A stretch of 54,630 bases of DNA from Bacteroidales bacterium UBA2861. Its GTDB lineage: Bacteria; Bacteroidota; Bacteroidia; Bacteroidales; UBA932. Location: assembly GCA_002350615.1 (NCBI GenBank), contig DEFD01000014.1:1-54630 (forward strand), given 5' to 3'. The notes beneath the pieces were generated by a model that saw only the letters and a list, made by a program, of their open reading frames with translations, was not told the origin of the DNA and ran no database searches. Shown in pieces: positions 8,261 through 17,544 of the stretch (position 1 is its first letter; each line of letters begins with the position of its first letter). A program made the position numbers and the translations under genes.

Positions 8261-8776
8261 TCAGAGCTTCCGGAATTTCCGGGCGAGGGTGAAGAACTCT
8301 TCCGATAGGTGGCAGTAGCCGCCGGGGTTTTTGTCGAGATAGTCCTGGTGCATCTCTTCGGCGCGGTAGAAATTGCGCAGGGGCAGAAGCTCCACAACAG
8401 GCTCCCGGCCCAGACGTTCCCGGACTTCGGAGAAAACCTCCCGCAAGGCGGGCAGGTCTTCCTCGTCGGTATAATAAATACCTGTGCGATAGCGTGTTCC
8501 TTCGTCTCCTCCCTGTTTGTTGAGGCTCAGAGGATCTATTATCCGGAAAAACAGACGGGCGAGTTCCGCGGCGCTGATTCTTGATGCATCGTAACGCAGA
8601 TGCACGGTTTCGGCGTATCCGGTGCTGTCGGTATAGACCTCTTTGTAAGTGGGATCGGGCGTATTGCCGTTCGCAAAGCCCACTTCGGTGAAGAGCACTC
8701 CGTTTATCAGTTTGAAAAACTTTTCCGCGCCCCAGAAGCAGCCTGCGGCGAAATACAGTTCCTTTGAATCTTCCAT
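8261..8776 (-). CDS. msrA: peptide-methionine (S)-S-oxide reductase
   Basis: MsrA reduces methionine S-sulfoxide in proteins. The 171-residue protein opens with ELYFAAGCFWGAEK, holding the catalytic cysteine in the invariant GCFWG. YRTGIYYTDEED and the C-terminal YLDKNPGGYCH are also typical; the cysteine of GGYC is the likely resolving residue. The start at 8776 (MEDSKE) is chosen because the longer frame would overlap metK. It lies 13 bases after metK on the same strand, so the two are probably one methionine-related operon read from the riboswitch-controlled promoter at 10169. Confidence 0.93.
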   Translation of the reverse strand: MEDSKELYFAAGCFWGAEKFFKLINGVLFTEVGFANGNTPDPTYKEVYTDSTGYAETVHLRYDASRISAAELARLFFRIIDPLSLNKQGGDEGTRYRTGIYYTDEEDLPALREVFSEVRERLGREPVVELLPLRNFYRAEEMHQDYLDKNPGGYCHLSEEFFTLARKFRKL

Positions 8777-8789
8777 GCCGCTCCCTGGC

Positions 8790-10082
8790 TTAAAGGCGGA
8801 ATGCTTCCTTGAGTCCGTCAACCGCATCGAGCTTTTCCCAGGGGAAGAACTCTACCTCGCGGCTTACTTCCCGCACACGTACGGCACCGGTGGCAGGGTC
8901 GGTTTCACGGACGGGGAAAGTAATCTGGCGGGTATATGGCTCCCTTCCGAAATGGCCGTAAGCCGCGGTGGGGGAGTAGATTGGGTTGGTGAGGCCGAAG
9001 CGTTTGATGATGGCCGCCGGGCGGAGGTCGAAAAGTTCGCGGATCTTCGCGGCGATCTCCGCGTCCGCACTGCCTGCTTTGCCGAGCCTGGCGGTGCCGT
9101 AGGTATCTACAAATACGGAAACGGGCTCCGCGACACCGATGGCATAGGCCAGCTGCACGAGGCATTCGTCGGCTATGCCGGCCGCCACGAGGTTCTTGGC
9201 GATCCATCTCGCCGCATAGGCCGCGCTGCGGTCCACCTTGGAGGGGTCTTTGCCAGAAAAAGCGCCGCCGCCATGGGCTCCTCGTCCGCCGTAGGTGTCC
9301 ACGATGATCTTGCGTCCGGTGAGTCCGGTGTCGCCCGCAGGCCCGCCGATCACGAATTTTCCGGTGGGATTCACATGCAGCACCGCCTTGCCGTCGAAGA
9401 GCTTGGCAATATCCGCCGGGAGGCTCTTGATGAACTGAGGCAGAATGATCCTGCGGACATCCTGCTCGATGCCGGCATGCATCTTTTCGTCGCTGTCGAA
9501 TTCGTCGTGCTGGGTGCTGAGGACTATGGTGTGAACCCTGACGGGCTTGTGCGTCGCGCTGTCGAACTCTATCGTAAACTGAGCTTTGGCGTCCGGACGC
9601 AGGTAGGCGATGTCGCCGCTCTTGCGGTAATCGGCAAGCAGCTGAAGCAGTTTATGCGAAAGGTAAAGAGGCAGGGGCATATAGCTCGGCGTCTCCTTGC
9701 AGGCATAGCCGAACATGATGCCCTGGTCGCCGGCACCCTGCTCCTGCTCCGGCCCGCGCTCCACGCCGCGGTTGATGTCCGCGCTCTGTTCATGGATGGT
9801 GGAGATGATCCCGCAGGAAGATGCGTCGAAGCCATATTCGGCCTTGTTGTATCCTATGCGGTCGATGACTCCGCGCACGGTCTTGTCGATATCCACGTAG
9901 GCGTTCTCGCTGCTCACCTCACCGCCCACGACCACCAGGCCGCTGGTGCAGAAGGTTTCGCATGCAACGTGGCTGTGAGGGTCCTGACGGAGGAATTCAT
10001 CGAGGATAGCGTCTGAAATCTGGTCGGCAACCTTGTCCGGGTGCCCTTCCGAAACGGATTCGGATGTAAAGAGATAGTTCAT
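8790..10082 (-). CDS. metK: S-adenosylmethionine synthetase
   Basis: MetK makes S-adenosylmethionine from methionine and ATP in the cytoplasm. The 430-residue protein has FTSESVSEGHPDKVADQISD at its N terminus (ATP site and metal-binding residues), GIMFGYA in the middle, and the long conserved GGPAGDTGLTGRKIIVDTYG loop followed by GGGAFSGKDPSKVDRS (phosphate loop). Length is normal for Bacteroidales. The leader between promoter and start codon is essentially only a SAM-II-like aptamer, so its own product should repress translation. Confidence 0.98.
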   Translation of the reverse strand: MNYLFTSESVSEGHPDKVADQISDAILDEFLRQDPHSHVACETFCTSGLVVVGGEVSSENAYVDIDKTVRGVIDRIGYNKAEYGFDASSCGIISTIHEQSADINRGVERGPEQEQGAGDQGIMFGYACKETPSYMPLPLYLSHKLLQLLADYRKSGDIAYLRPDAKAQFTIEFDSATHKPVRVHTIVLSTQHDEFDSDEKMHAGIEQDVRRIILPQFIKSLPADIAKLFDGKAVLHVNPTGKFVIGGPAGDTGLTGRKIIVDTYGGRGAHGGGAFSGKDPSKVDRSAAYAARWIAKNLVAAGIADECLVQLAYAIGVAEPVSVFVDTYGTARLGKAGSADAEIAAKIRELFDLRPAAIIKRFGLTNPIYSPTAAYGHFGREPYTRQITFPVRETDPATGAVRVREVSREVEFFPWEKLDAVDGLKEAFRL

Positions 10083-10154
10083 TTTAGCATTTTTTTAGTT
10101 GGCTGCAAAACGGCAGCGCGTCGCGGGGTTGCAAGCAGTCAAATCTGTCCCCGC
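10083..10154 (-). promoter_or_regulatory. SAM-II-type riboswitch in the metK leader
   Basis: Read on the minus strand, the leader has a 6-bp P1 stem (GCGGGG, 10154-10149, with CCCCGC, 10128-10123) enclosing the loop GATTTGA (10145-10139) and CTTGCAA (about 10135-10129), then an inserted hairpin GCTGC/GCAGC (10117-10102), then an A-rich stretch and ATGCTAAA (10090-10083) directly before the metK ATG. GATTTGA, CTTGCAA and ATGCTAAA in this order are the hallmark blocks of SAM-II (SAM-alpha) riboswitches, known mainly from alphaproteobacterial met genes. The last block lies in the ribosome-binding region, so control of translation is expected. Confidence 0.85.
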
Positions 10155-10168
10155 AGGTTTTCGGTCTG

Positions 10169-10176
10169 CAAAGATA
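10169..10176 (-). promoter_or_regulatory. -7 promoter element of metK-msrA
   Basis: On the minus strand this reads TATCTTTG, a full match to TANNTTTG. Transcription would begin a few bases further on, immediately before the P1 stem of the riboswitch. A TTTA-like -33 sequence lies near 10196-10199. Confidence 0.7.
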
Positions 10177-10238
10177 CTAAATATTCGGGTATCGATAAAA
10201 AGTTTATAACTTTCTTTCGGAAAAACAGAGTTAAATAT

Positions 10239-10246
10239 TATATTTG
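10239..10246 (+). promoter_or_regulatory. -7 promoter element of the 11-gene nuclease/TonB operon
   Basis: TATATTTG matches the TANNTTTG consensus; a TTTC lies at 10215-10218, one base off the ideal 19-base spacing. The leader would be about 40 bases, AT-rich, ending at the ATG at 10290. It is the only good promoter I see for the plus-strand run that extends to 30104. Confidence 0.65.
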
Positions 10247-10289
10247 TGCCACCGAAAAGCAAAAACTTTTTATAAATTATAAAAAAGGT

Positions 10290-13200
10290 ATGAAAACATC
10301 TTTCCAGAAACTGTTGCTGAGCCTTTCAGCGGCAATTTTTGTCGTTTCCGCTTTCGCGCAGGTGACGACATCAAGCATGTCCGGTGTTGTCGTTGAGGAC
10401 AACGGCGAGACTCTCGCAGGCGCGGCGGTGCTCGCAGTACACGTACCCTCCGGTACAAAGTACGCCGCCCTCGCAAACTCCGAAGGACGCTATTCCATCA
10501 ACGGTATGCGCTCCGGCGGCCCTTACACCGTGGAATACAGCTTCCTCGGCATGAACACCGTGAAGTACGAAGACATCGTCCTGAAACTTGGCGAGCCTTA
10601 CGAACTCAATGTTACCATGAAATCCAACACCGAGCTCGAGGCTGTCACCATCATCGGCGACAAGCCTTTCAATGCCAGTGTCACCGGCGCAGGCTCCAGC
10701 TTCAGCCGCGGAACCGTGGAAAGCACTCCTATGATCAACCGCAGCGTCTATGATGTGGTGAAGTTCACCCCTCAGGCGAATATCAACAAGGAAGGCGGCA
10801 TCTCCTTTGCGGGAGCCAACAACCGCTACAACTCCTTCCAGATAGACGGTGCCATGAGCAACGATACCTTCGGCCTCGCATCTTCCGGAACCAACGGCGG
10901 CCAGACCGGCGCCAACCCCGTATCGCTTGACGCCATCGAGGAGATCCAGGTGGTCATCGCCCCCTTCGACGTACGTCAGAGCGGATTCACCGGAGGCGCA
11001 ATCAACGCGGTCACCAAGTCCGGTACAAACCAGGTGAAGGGTAGCGTCTATGGCTACTACAACAACCAGGACTTCATCGGAACCACTCCGGGCGATGTGG
11101 AGAAGCGCGAGAAATATGAAACCCAGTCTTCCAAGACCATCGGTTTCACCGTAGGCGCCCCCATCATCAAGGACAAGCTCTTCATCTTCGTGAGCGGAGA
11201 ATACTTCAACAAGAGCTACCCCAGCGTTTACAACCCCATCGCAGGAGCTTACGAGCAGAGCAAGGGAACTTCCCGCGACAACCAGAAGTTTAAGAACTCA
11301 GTCACCGTGGATGGCACTTCCTACGACTACCTCACTCCTGAAGTGGCCCAGGCAGTCATCAACCATTACAAACAGTATTACGGCAAAGATGTCAAAGGCT
11401 TCAGCGAAAGCTTCGACGAGCATCTCAAGGAAGACAAGAGCCTGAACGCCCTCGCCCGCATCGACTGGAACATCAACGACGCCAACAAGCTGATGGTCCG
11501 TTACCAGCTCTCCAACTCCACTTCCGACAAGTACGGTTCGGGCTACACCAACTACTATTTCAACAACTCGAGCTACGAGATGTACGATCTCACCAACACT
11601 GTGGTGGCGGAGCTCAACTCCCGTATCAGTCCTTCCCTCCAGAACATGTTCCGCGCCTCCGCGGTCATGGTGCGCGACCATCGCGAGGTTCCCTACAAGG
11701 GCCCCAACATGTACATCCAGGACAACATCACGGTGAATATCGGTACAGAGTACAGCTCCGGAGCCAACTCCATGGATTCCGACACCTATACCATCACCGA
11801 CAACCTCTCCTGGTTCCTCGGCAACCACGAAATCACTTTCGGTACCCATAACGAGATCTACCGTTTCAACAACCTCTTCCTGCAGGCGGCATACGGCGAA
11901 TATGTCTTCAGCAGCCTCAAGGATTTCTTCGAAAACAAGTACAATCAGTTCCAGTACCGCTACGCCGATCCTGCCGTCACCGGCAGCGACGACCCTCTCT
12001 GGAAGGCCGAGACCTATGCCGCACAGTTCGGACTCTATGTCCAGGATGAGTGGAAGCCCAACCGCAACCTCGCCCTCACCGCAGGTCTCCGCGTGGATAT
12101 GCCCATGCTCCTCAACAAGCCTACCGAGAATCCTGATTTCAACGCGACTGAAATTTCCAAGCAGTACGACCAGAAGGTGGGCACCGTTCCCGCTGCGACC
12201 CCTCTCTTCTCGCCCCGCTTCGGATTCCGCTGGTTCGTGAACGACAGCCACAAGACCCTGCTCCGCGGCGGCGCCGGCCTCTTCACCGGCCGCGTACCTT
12301 TCGTATGGCTCTCCAATGCCTACAACAATACCGGTATGGAAGCCAAGAGCGTGACCATCAACAATCCTACCTGGACGGTGGACAAGGTTTCCAGCAACCC
12401 TTATACCGACCTTGTCAAACCCGGTATCGCCACGGCTACCGGAGGCACCGGTTCAGCGACCATCAACACCCTGAGCAAGGACTTCAAATATCCCCAGGTG
12501 TTCCGCGTGAACCTCGGACTTGAGCAGAGCTTCCTCGACGGATGGAAATTCACCTTCGACGGAATCTTCTCCAAGACACTCAACAACGTGTTTTTCCGCA
12601 ACCTCGCCCTCACCTCCAACGACCGCGTATATGCAGTCAACGAGAACATGGGACCTTCCACCAAGTACTACACCATCGACAAGACCTACTACGCAATCGT
12701 CGCACTGGAGAATACCAACAAGGGTTACACCTACTCCCTCAGCGGTCAGCTCCAGAAGCACTTCGACTTCGGTCTTGACCTGAGCGCCGCCTACACTTTC
12801 GGACACTCCTACTCCGTGAACGACGGCACCAGCTCCGTGGCCTACTCCAACTGGAAGTACAACTACTCCGAGAACACCAACGGCCCCGAAATGAGCTACT
12901 CGCTCTTCGACAAGCCCCACAAGATCTCGGCGATGGTTTCCTACACCTCTCCCATCTATGCCAAGTTCATGTCCACCAACATCGGCCTCACCTATGAAGG
13001 CGGAAGCGGACAGCGCTACAGCTACAGCATGAACGAGACCGCCGATTTCAACGGCGACGGCCAGAAGGGCAACTCCGTTCTCTACATCCCAACCGCAGAG
13101 GAAGTGGGAAGCATGAACTGGAGCGATCCTTCCGATGCAGCCAAGTTCGAGAGCTTCATCCGCAGCGACAAATATCTCTACAACCACCGCGGAGAATGGT

Positions 13201-13517
13201 CCAAGCGCTATGCCGGCATCGCCGAATGGGAGAACCACTTCGACCTGCACATCTCTCAGAACTTCTTCTATGACAGGAAGCACGGCCGCAAGGTTGAACT
13301 CATGTTCGACATCATCAACCTCGGCAACCTCTTCAACCGCGAATGGGGCCTCTACAACAGCGGCGCCTACAACCTCCAGATCCTCGAGGTCAAGAGCGTT
13401 GACAAGGTTGCAGACGGCAAATATGTGCCTACCTATCACTTCAATCCCAAGAGCATCAACATCAGCGACTTCTATTCCCGTTGGCGCTGCCAGCTCGGAC
13501 TTCGCGTGACATTCTAA
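10290..13517 (+). CDS. Oar-like TonB-dependent outer-membrane receptor
   Basis: The 1075-residue product has a signal peptide (about 1-23), a carboxypeptidase regulatory-like domain (about 25-115), a TonB plug (about 120-260, with FQIDGAMSNDTFG and VSLDAIEEIQVVIAPFDVRQSGFTGGAINAVTKSGTN) and a long beta-barrel ending in a terminal phenylalanine. Plug and spacing resemble Oar-type receptors rather than SusC, and no SusD follows. The reading frame is open upstream to 10041, but that part overlaps the metK promoter and leader on the other strand; the signal peptide fixes the start at 10290. It is the first gene of the operon with two BACON/OB lipoproteins and two secreted nucleases, so its cargo may be nucleic-acid fragments. 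That is an inference from context; no cargo residues can be read. Confidence 0.9.
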   Translation: MKTSFQKLLLSLSAAIFVVSAFAQVTTSSMSGVVVEDNGETLAGAAVLAVHVPSGTKYAALANSEGRYSINGMRSGGPYTVEYSFLGMNTVKYEDIVLKLGEPYELNVTMKSNTELEAVTIIGDKPFNASVTGAGSSFSRGTVESTPMINRSVYDVVKFTPQANINKEGGISFAGANNRYNSFQIDGAMSNDTFGLASSGTNGGQTGANPVSLDAIEEIQVVIAPFDVRQSGFTGGAINAVTKSGTNQVKGSVYGYYNNQDFIGTTPGDVEKREKYETQSSKTIGFTVGAPIIKDKLFIFVSGEYFNKSYPSVYNPIAGAYEQSKGTSRDNQKFKNSVTVDGTSYDYLTPEVAQAVINHYKQYYGKDVKGFSESFDEHLKEDKSLNALARIDWNINDANKLMVRYQLSNSTSDKYGSGYTNYYFNNSSYEMYDLTNTVVAELNSRISPSLQNMFRASAVMVRDHREVPYKGPNMYIQDNITVNIGTEYSSGANSMDSDTYTITDNLSWFLGNHEITFGTHNEIYRFNNLFLQAAYGEYVFSSLKDFFENKYNQFQYRYADPAVTGSDDPLWKAETYAAQFGLYVQDEWKPNRNLALTAGLRVDMPMLLNKPTENPDFNATEISKQYDQKVGTVPAATPLFSPRFGFRWFVNDSHKTLLRGGAGLFTGRVPFVWLSNAYNNTGMEAKSVTINNPTWTVDKVSSNPYTDLVKPGIATATGGTGSATINTLSKDFKYPQVFRVNLGLEQSFLDGWKFTFDGIFSKTLNNVFFRNLALTSNDRVYAVNENMGPSTKYYTIDKTYYAIVALENTNKGYTYSLSGQLQKHFDFGLDLSAAYTFGHSYSVNDGTSSVAYSNWKYNYSENTNGPEMSYSLFDKPHKISAMVSYTSPIYAKFMSTNIGLTYEGGSGQRYSYSMNETADFNGDGQKGNSVLYIPTAEEVGSMNWSDPSDAAKFESFIRSDKYLYNHRGEWSKRYAGIAEWENHFDLHISQNFFYDRKHGRKVELMFDIINLGNLFNREWGLYNSGAYNLQILEVKSVDKVADGKYVPTYHFNPKSINISDFYSRWRCQLGLRVTF

Positions 13518-13535
13518 GTTAAGGAGAACAAGATT

Positions 13536-15092
13536 ATGAAAAAGATATTCAATATATTGATGTCCTCCCTTGCAGTAGCCGCACTTGCGAGCTCCTGCCT
13601 CAAGGAAGGTGAGCCTCTCGCCAAGAGCGTCGAGGCCGATGTTACCGAACTCCAGCCCTTCGAGGCGGAGGATTCACGCGCCCAGACCATCAAGGTCACT
13701 TCCGACGGCGACTGGGTTGCCGGAGCTCCCTCCTGGATCAAGCTTTCCGCCTATTCCGGAAACGGCAATGCGGAAATCACCGTAACCCCTTTGAGAAACT
13801 TCGAGAAAGACAGCCTCGGAGTCGAGAGCCAGGCCGCACCCCGCAGCGGCGTCATCACAATCGGCGGAGCCAATGCCACCTGCGTAATCAGCGTGCGCCA
13901 GAGGGGTGACAAGGGCAAGACCCTGGTCATCTACGAGACCATCAGCATCAAGGACTTCTTGAAGCTCAAGGACGATGCCTCCAAGTTCTATCATCTTACA
14001 GGCACCATCTGCGGCGAATACAACAACTTCGCGACCTATGGCAACTTCTACATGACCGACGGCAAGGATACCGTCCTGGTTTACGGCCTTACCGCCACCA
14101 AGCAGTCCAGCAACGACAAGAGCTTCGCTTCCCTCGGCCTTGGAATCGGAGATGAGGTTTCCCTCGCCGGTTACCACACTTCCTACAAGGGTGCTCCCCA
14201 GGTAGGCGGCGCTTATGTCTATGATCCCGAGAAGCAGAATATCCAGATCAGCCCCGAAAGCTACGAGGCTGCTATCGATACCGGCGACTTCGTTCTCGAT
14301 ATCGTGGCCCGCGGCCCCTACACCGTCACTCCCAGCGCCGACTGGATTGTCTGCGAGGAGCCCGATGCGGACCATCTCGTGAAGGTGCATATCAAGGGCA
14401 ACCCCGATCCGAAACCGCGTGAAGGTAAAATTACAGTCACAGTGACGATTGGCGAACAGACTCAGAGCCTGGAGTGCAAAATCAGCCAGAAATTCAATGA
14501 ACCTGATCTCAGCACTATCGCCGAGGCGAGGGCTCTGCCCCTGAAATCGACTGTCCGCGTACATGGTAGAGTCATGATGGCATCCACCAGCACGGGCTAC
14601 ATAATCAATGACGGTACAGCGAACCTGCTCGTTTACGCCAAAACCAGTTATGCGGCAGGAGATTCGGTAAAAGTGATAGCGCAGACTTCGACTTATAACT
14701 ATGGATTCCAGTTGGGAAGTCCATATTTCCAGGACAAACTCGGAAAGGCCAAGACCACGCCTGCAGATGCGCCGATCCAGATTGACTCCGTCGCACTTGT
14801 CGAGAAGACAACTCTCGCAAACGGCAGTTTGCTCCCCTGCGAGCTCGTAGAAATTGTGGGAACCATATACAAGAGCGGCAACTATGCGGCTGCAAAGAAT
14901 CTTGCCGAAAAGAAGGCTGTAAATTACACGGCGTCGCTGTTTACTCCCAAGGGTATGAATCTCCTAACTGATGATTATCTGAACAAGGAGGTCAAGCTGA
15001 CCGGCTACTACACCGCGTATAAGTCAAGTTCCAAGCAGTTGACCATCTACCTTACAAAGGTGGAACCAATCACGGAAGTGACACCCGAATAA
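13536..15092 (+). CDS. BACON / OB-fold-like surface lipoprotein
   Basis: A lipoprotein signal ends in ALASSC; an AGGAG lies shortly before the ATG. Of 518 residues, about 35-125 form a BACON-type beta domain (WVAGAPSWIKLSAYSGNGNAEITVTP, ending VISVRQRG). About 135-235 and 345-510 look like OB-fold domains related to DUF5689-associated modules, and a second BACON-like unit sits at about 250-325 (YTVTPSADWIVCEEPDADHLVKV, ending SLECKISQK). BACON domains are surface-display or ligand-binding modules in Bacteroidota; OB folds often bind nucleic acid or sugar. It sits between the Oar-like receptor and a similar lipoprotein, so a substrate-capturing role at the cell surface is likely but not shown. 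Confidence 0.8.
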   Translation: MKKIFNILMSSLAVAALASSCLKEGEPLAKSVEADVTELQPFEAEDSRAQTIKVTSDGDWVAGAPSWIKLSAYSGNGNAEITVTPLRNFEKDSLGVESQAAPRSGVITIGGANATCVISVRQRGDKGKTLVIYETISIKDFLKLKDDASKFYHLTGTICGEYNNFATYGNFYMTDGKDTVLVYGLTATKQSSNDKSFASLGLGIGDEVSLAGYHTSYKGAPQVGGAYVYDPEKQNIQISPESYEAAIDTGDFVLDIVARGPYTVTPSADWIVCEEPDADHLVKVHIKGNPDPKPREGKITVTVTIGEQTQSLECKISQKFNEPDLSTIAEARALPLKSTVRVHGRVMMASTSTGYIINDGTANLLVYAKTSYAAGDSVKVIAQTSTYNYGFQLGSPYFQDKLGKAKTTPADAPIQIDSVALVEKTTLANGSLLPCELVEIVGTIYKSGNYAAAKNLAEKKAVNYTASLFTPKGMNLLTDDYLNKEVKLTGYYTAYKSSSKQLTIYLTKVEPITEVTPE

Positions 15093-15117
15093 CTACTAAG
15101 ATATAATAATTAAGACT

Positions 15118-17541
15118 ATGAAACTCAAGTATCTGTTTTTAGCACTTCTCGCCGGAGCGGCCCTCAGCGCCTGTAACGGCAAGGAGGAAAAAGAAGACAA
15201 TCAGCCCATGGCTCTCGATATCGTGAGCCCTGCGGACAACGCCCTTTCCTTTGCAGCGGCAGGGGAGAGCAAGACCATTACCTTTAAATCCACGCGTGAC
15301 TGGACGGCCTCCAAGACCGAAAGCTGGATCACGCTCAGCAAAATTTCCGGCTCTGCTTCCGGCAAGGACCAGAGCATTACCGTCACCGCTACTGCCAACG
15401 ATGGTTTCGAGCGCAGCGGCAGCGTGAAGATCACCAGCATGGCCGGCACCAAGACCATCTCCGTGACTCAGGCAGGCGGCAAGACCATCACTTACACCAG
15501 CATAGCCGATCTGCGTGCCATGGCGGGTGACGTCAATACCCTCGCAAGCACCGGAAAGAAGATCGAAGGCGAAGTTTTCATCAAAGGTATCGTGGTCTCC
15601 GACCCCAGGATCCAGTCGCTCAACAGCAACAAGATCGTCTATGTGATGGACGAGACGGCAGGTATCCAGGTGTTCTGCGCCGCCAATGCCTATAACTATA
15701 AGGATGAAGACAACAGCCTCCTCTTCGGCCACGAAGTTCAGCTCGAGGTGAGCGGTGCCCTTCTCTATCCTTACGGAAAGGCTCTCGAACTCGTTTCCGG
15801 GCTTGACGCCAGCAACAAGACCGTCGGCTTTGACAATGCCAAGATCAAGGTCCTCAGCAAGGACAACGAGGTTACTCCCAAGTCTGTCACCATGGCCGAC
15901 TTCATGGACAACAAATATGAAGGCAGCTATGTGAAGATTACCGACAAAAAGGTGCAGGTGGAAGAGTCTTCTTTGGAGAAAACATGGTGGGTTGAAACTA
16001 AGAATTCCCAGGGTAAGGTAAATTCTGTTTACGGCACGAACCTCCAGACCGAAGACAACGAGACCATCGTGGCCCGCGTTGCACAGTATGCTTCCTACAA
16101 GGACGAGAAGGTACCCCAGGGTTCCGGTTATCTCCAGGGTATTGCAGGCTACTACAACGGTACCATGCAGGTCATGTTCTCCGACACTCTCAGCTTCCGC
16201 AGCTGGACAGGCGAGCGTTTCGCAATCCAGTATGGTGCCAAGACCATCTCCGATATCTATGCCAATCCCAGCGGCAATGTCGCCGTTGATGCAGTGGTAG
16301 TCGCTGCCGGCACGCAGACTCTCGTACTTGGTGACGCGACGGGCATCCTTTATTGCCATGTCGGTGCAAACCATTCTTGGAAAGTCGGCGACAAGGTTCA
16401 TGTGGAAGGCGGAGTGACCACCTACGGAACAACAGAAATCATCCAGATAAGCAAACCGGACAAGATCGAGGCCAGCACCGCCGACGTATCCGCTCCCGCC
16501 CTTGGCAGCCCCAAGGTTCTTACCGCCGCGCTCCTCGAAGCCTACGATTCCAACAAGACGGAATATGTGCAGCTTGAAGGCAAGTGTGTCGTCAGCGGTA
16601 ATTATGTAAATCTCACGATTGAAAACACCGCGATACAGGGCAGCCTTGTTGCAAGCGAACTCACCAGCAGTGTCAAAGATGGTGATCTGGTTGTAATCAA
16701 AGGCTTTTTCGGTGGCTGCACTAAAAGCAAGGCCGGAGTGACGTACTTCAATATTCTTCCTGCCGAAATAGGGCAGAGCTCCACTCCCAACTTCGACGTG
16801 ACCGAAGCTGAAAAAGGCATCAGTGTCGGCGCCAAAGCCACCAGCGCCACAATCAATGTCCGTGGAAACGTAGCCTGGACGGCCACCAGCGACAACACTG
16901 CATTCGTTGTCACTCCCGCCAGCGGCGAAGGCGTAGCCCAGATCACCGTAGAATTCGGCGAGAACAGCAGCACCACCGATGCAAGGGTGGCCAACATCAC
17001 CGTCAGCACCACCGCCAACGTAACTGTCAAGAGCTACACCGTGAAGGTCACCCAGGCCGCGGCTTCTACCGGCGATGATCCTGTGTTCATAAAAGTGACG
17101 AAGGCTCCTGCGGATTGGTCTGGAACATATCTTATAGTCTATGAATCAGAAGATGCTGGCCTTGTATTTAAAGCTTCATTAGACGAAGTCGATGCTGTCA
17201 ATGATTATGTGGAGGCAACTATTGCAGATGGTGCAATAACATCTAACGAGGAGCTTCTTGCAAACACTGTTACAATAGCGACTGTTTCAGGCGGTTATTC
17301 TATCAAGACAGCTGCTGGCAAGTATATCGGTAATACTTCCGATGCCAATGCTTTGAAATCACATGCTACAACAGAGTATCTGAATACGGTTTCTGTGGAT
17401 ACTGTCGGAAATGCCGATATCATGTCCTCCTCGTCGCACCTGCGTTTCAATAATGCATCGAATCAAATGAGATTCAGGTATTATAAGACAACTTCTTATG
17501 CCAATCAGCAGCCTATAGCTTTGTATAAGCTTACTGAATAG
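15118..17541 (+). CDS. BACON-DUF5689-OB-BACON lipoprotein with added C-terminal domain
   Basis: A signal with ALSAC lipobox leads into 807 residues: BACON 1 at about 40-120 (STRDWTASKTESWITLSK, closing ISVTQAGG), a DUF5689-like region at about 120-365 (GIVVSDPRIQSLNSNKIVYV onward), an OB-fold-like region at about 370-550, BACON 2 at about 560-650 (NVAWTATSDNTAFVVTPASGEG), and a final ~150-residue domain ending in RFRYYKTTSYANQQPIALYKL, a closing pattern I know from Bacteroidota secreted nucleases and lipoproteins. Base and codon use change at about 17085: the last ~450 bases are clearly more AT-rich than the rest, as if this domain was acquired later. The NUC1-type nuclease gene starts three bases after the stop. 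Confidence 0.8.
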   Translation: MKLKYLFLALLAGAALSACNGKEEKEDNQPMALDIVSPADNALSFAAAGESKTITFKSTRDWTASKTESWITLSKISGSASGKDQSITVTATANDGFERSGSVKITSMAGTKTISVTQAGGKTITYTSIADLRAMAGDVNTLASTGKKIEGEVFIKGIVVSDPRIQSLNSNKIVYVMDETAGIQVFCAANAYNYKDEDNSLLFGHEVQLEVSGALLYPYGKALELVSGLDASNKTVGFDNAKIKVLSKDNEVTPKSVTMADFMDNKYEGSYVKITDKKVQVEESSLEKTWWVETKNSQGKVNSVYGTNLQTEDNETIVARVAQYASYKDEKVPQGSGYLQGIAGYYNGTMQVMFSDTLSFRSWTGERFAIQYGAKTISDIYANPSGNVAVDAVVVAAGTQTLVLGDATGILYCHVGANHSWKVGDKVHVEGGVTTYGTTEIIQISKPDKIEASTADVSAPALGSPKVLTAALLEAYDSNKTEYVQLEGKCVVSGNYVNLTIENTAIQGSLVASELTSSVKDGDLVVIKGFFGGCTKSKAGVTYFNILPAEIGQSSTPNFDVTEAEKGISVGAKATSATINVRGNVAWTATSDNTAFVVTPASGEGVAQITVEFGENSSTTDARVANITVSTTANVTVKSYTVKVTQAAASTGDDPVFIKVTKAPADWSGTYLIVYESEDAGLVFKASLDEVDAVNDYVEATIADGAITSNEELLANTVTIATVSGGYSIKTAAGKYIGNTSDANALKSHATTEYLNTVSVDTVGNADIMSSSSHLRFNNASNQMRFRYYKTTSYANQQPIALYKLTE

Positions 17542-17544
17542 TAT

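Noticed and set aside
8649..10016. 455-codon open frame on the plus strand
   Set aside because: Antisense to metK, which has all family motifs.
10041..10289. N-terminal extension of the Oar-like receptor
   Set aside because: This part overlaps the metK start, riboswitch and both promoters; the signal peptide begins at 10290.
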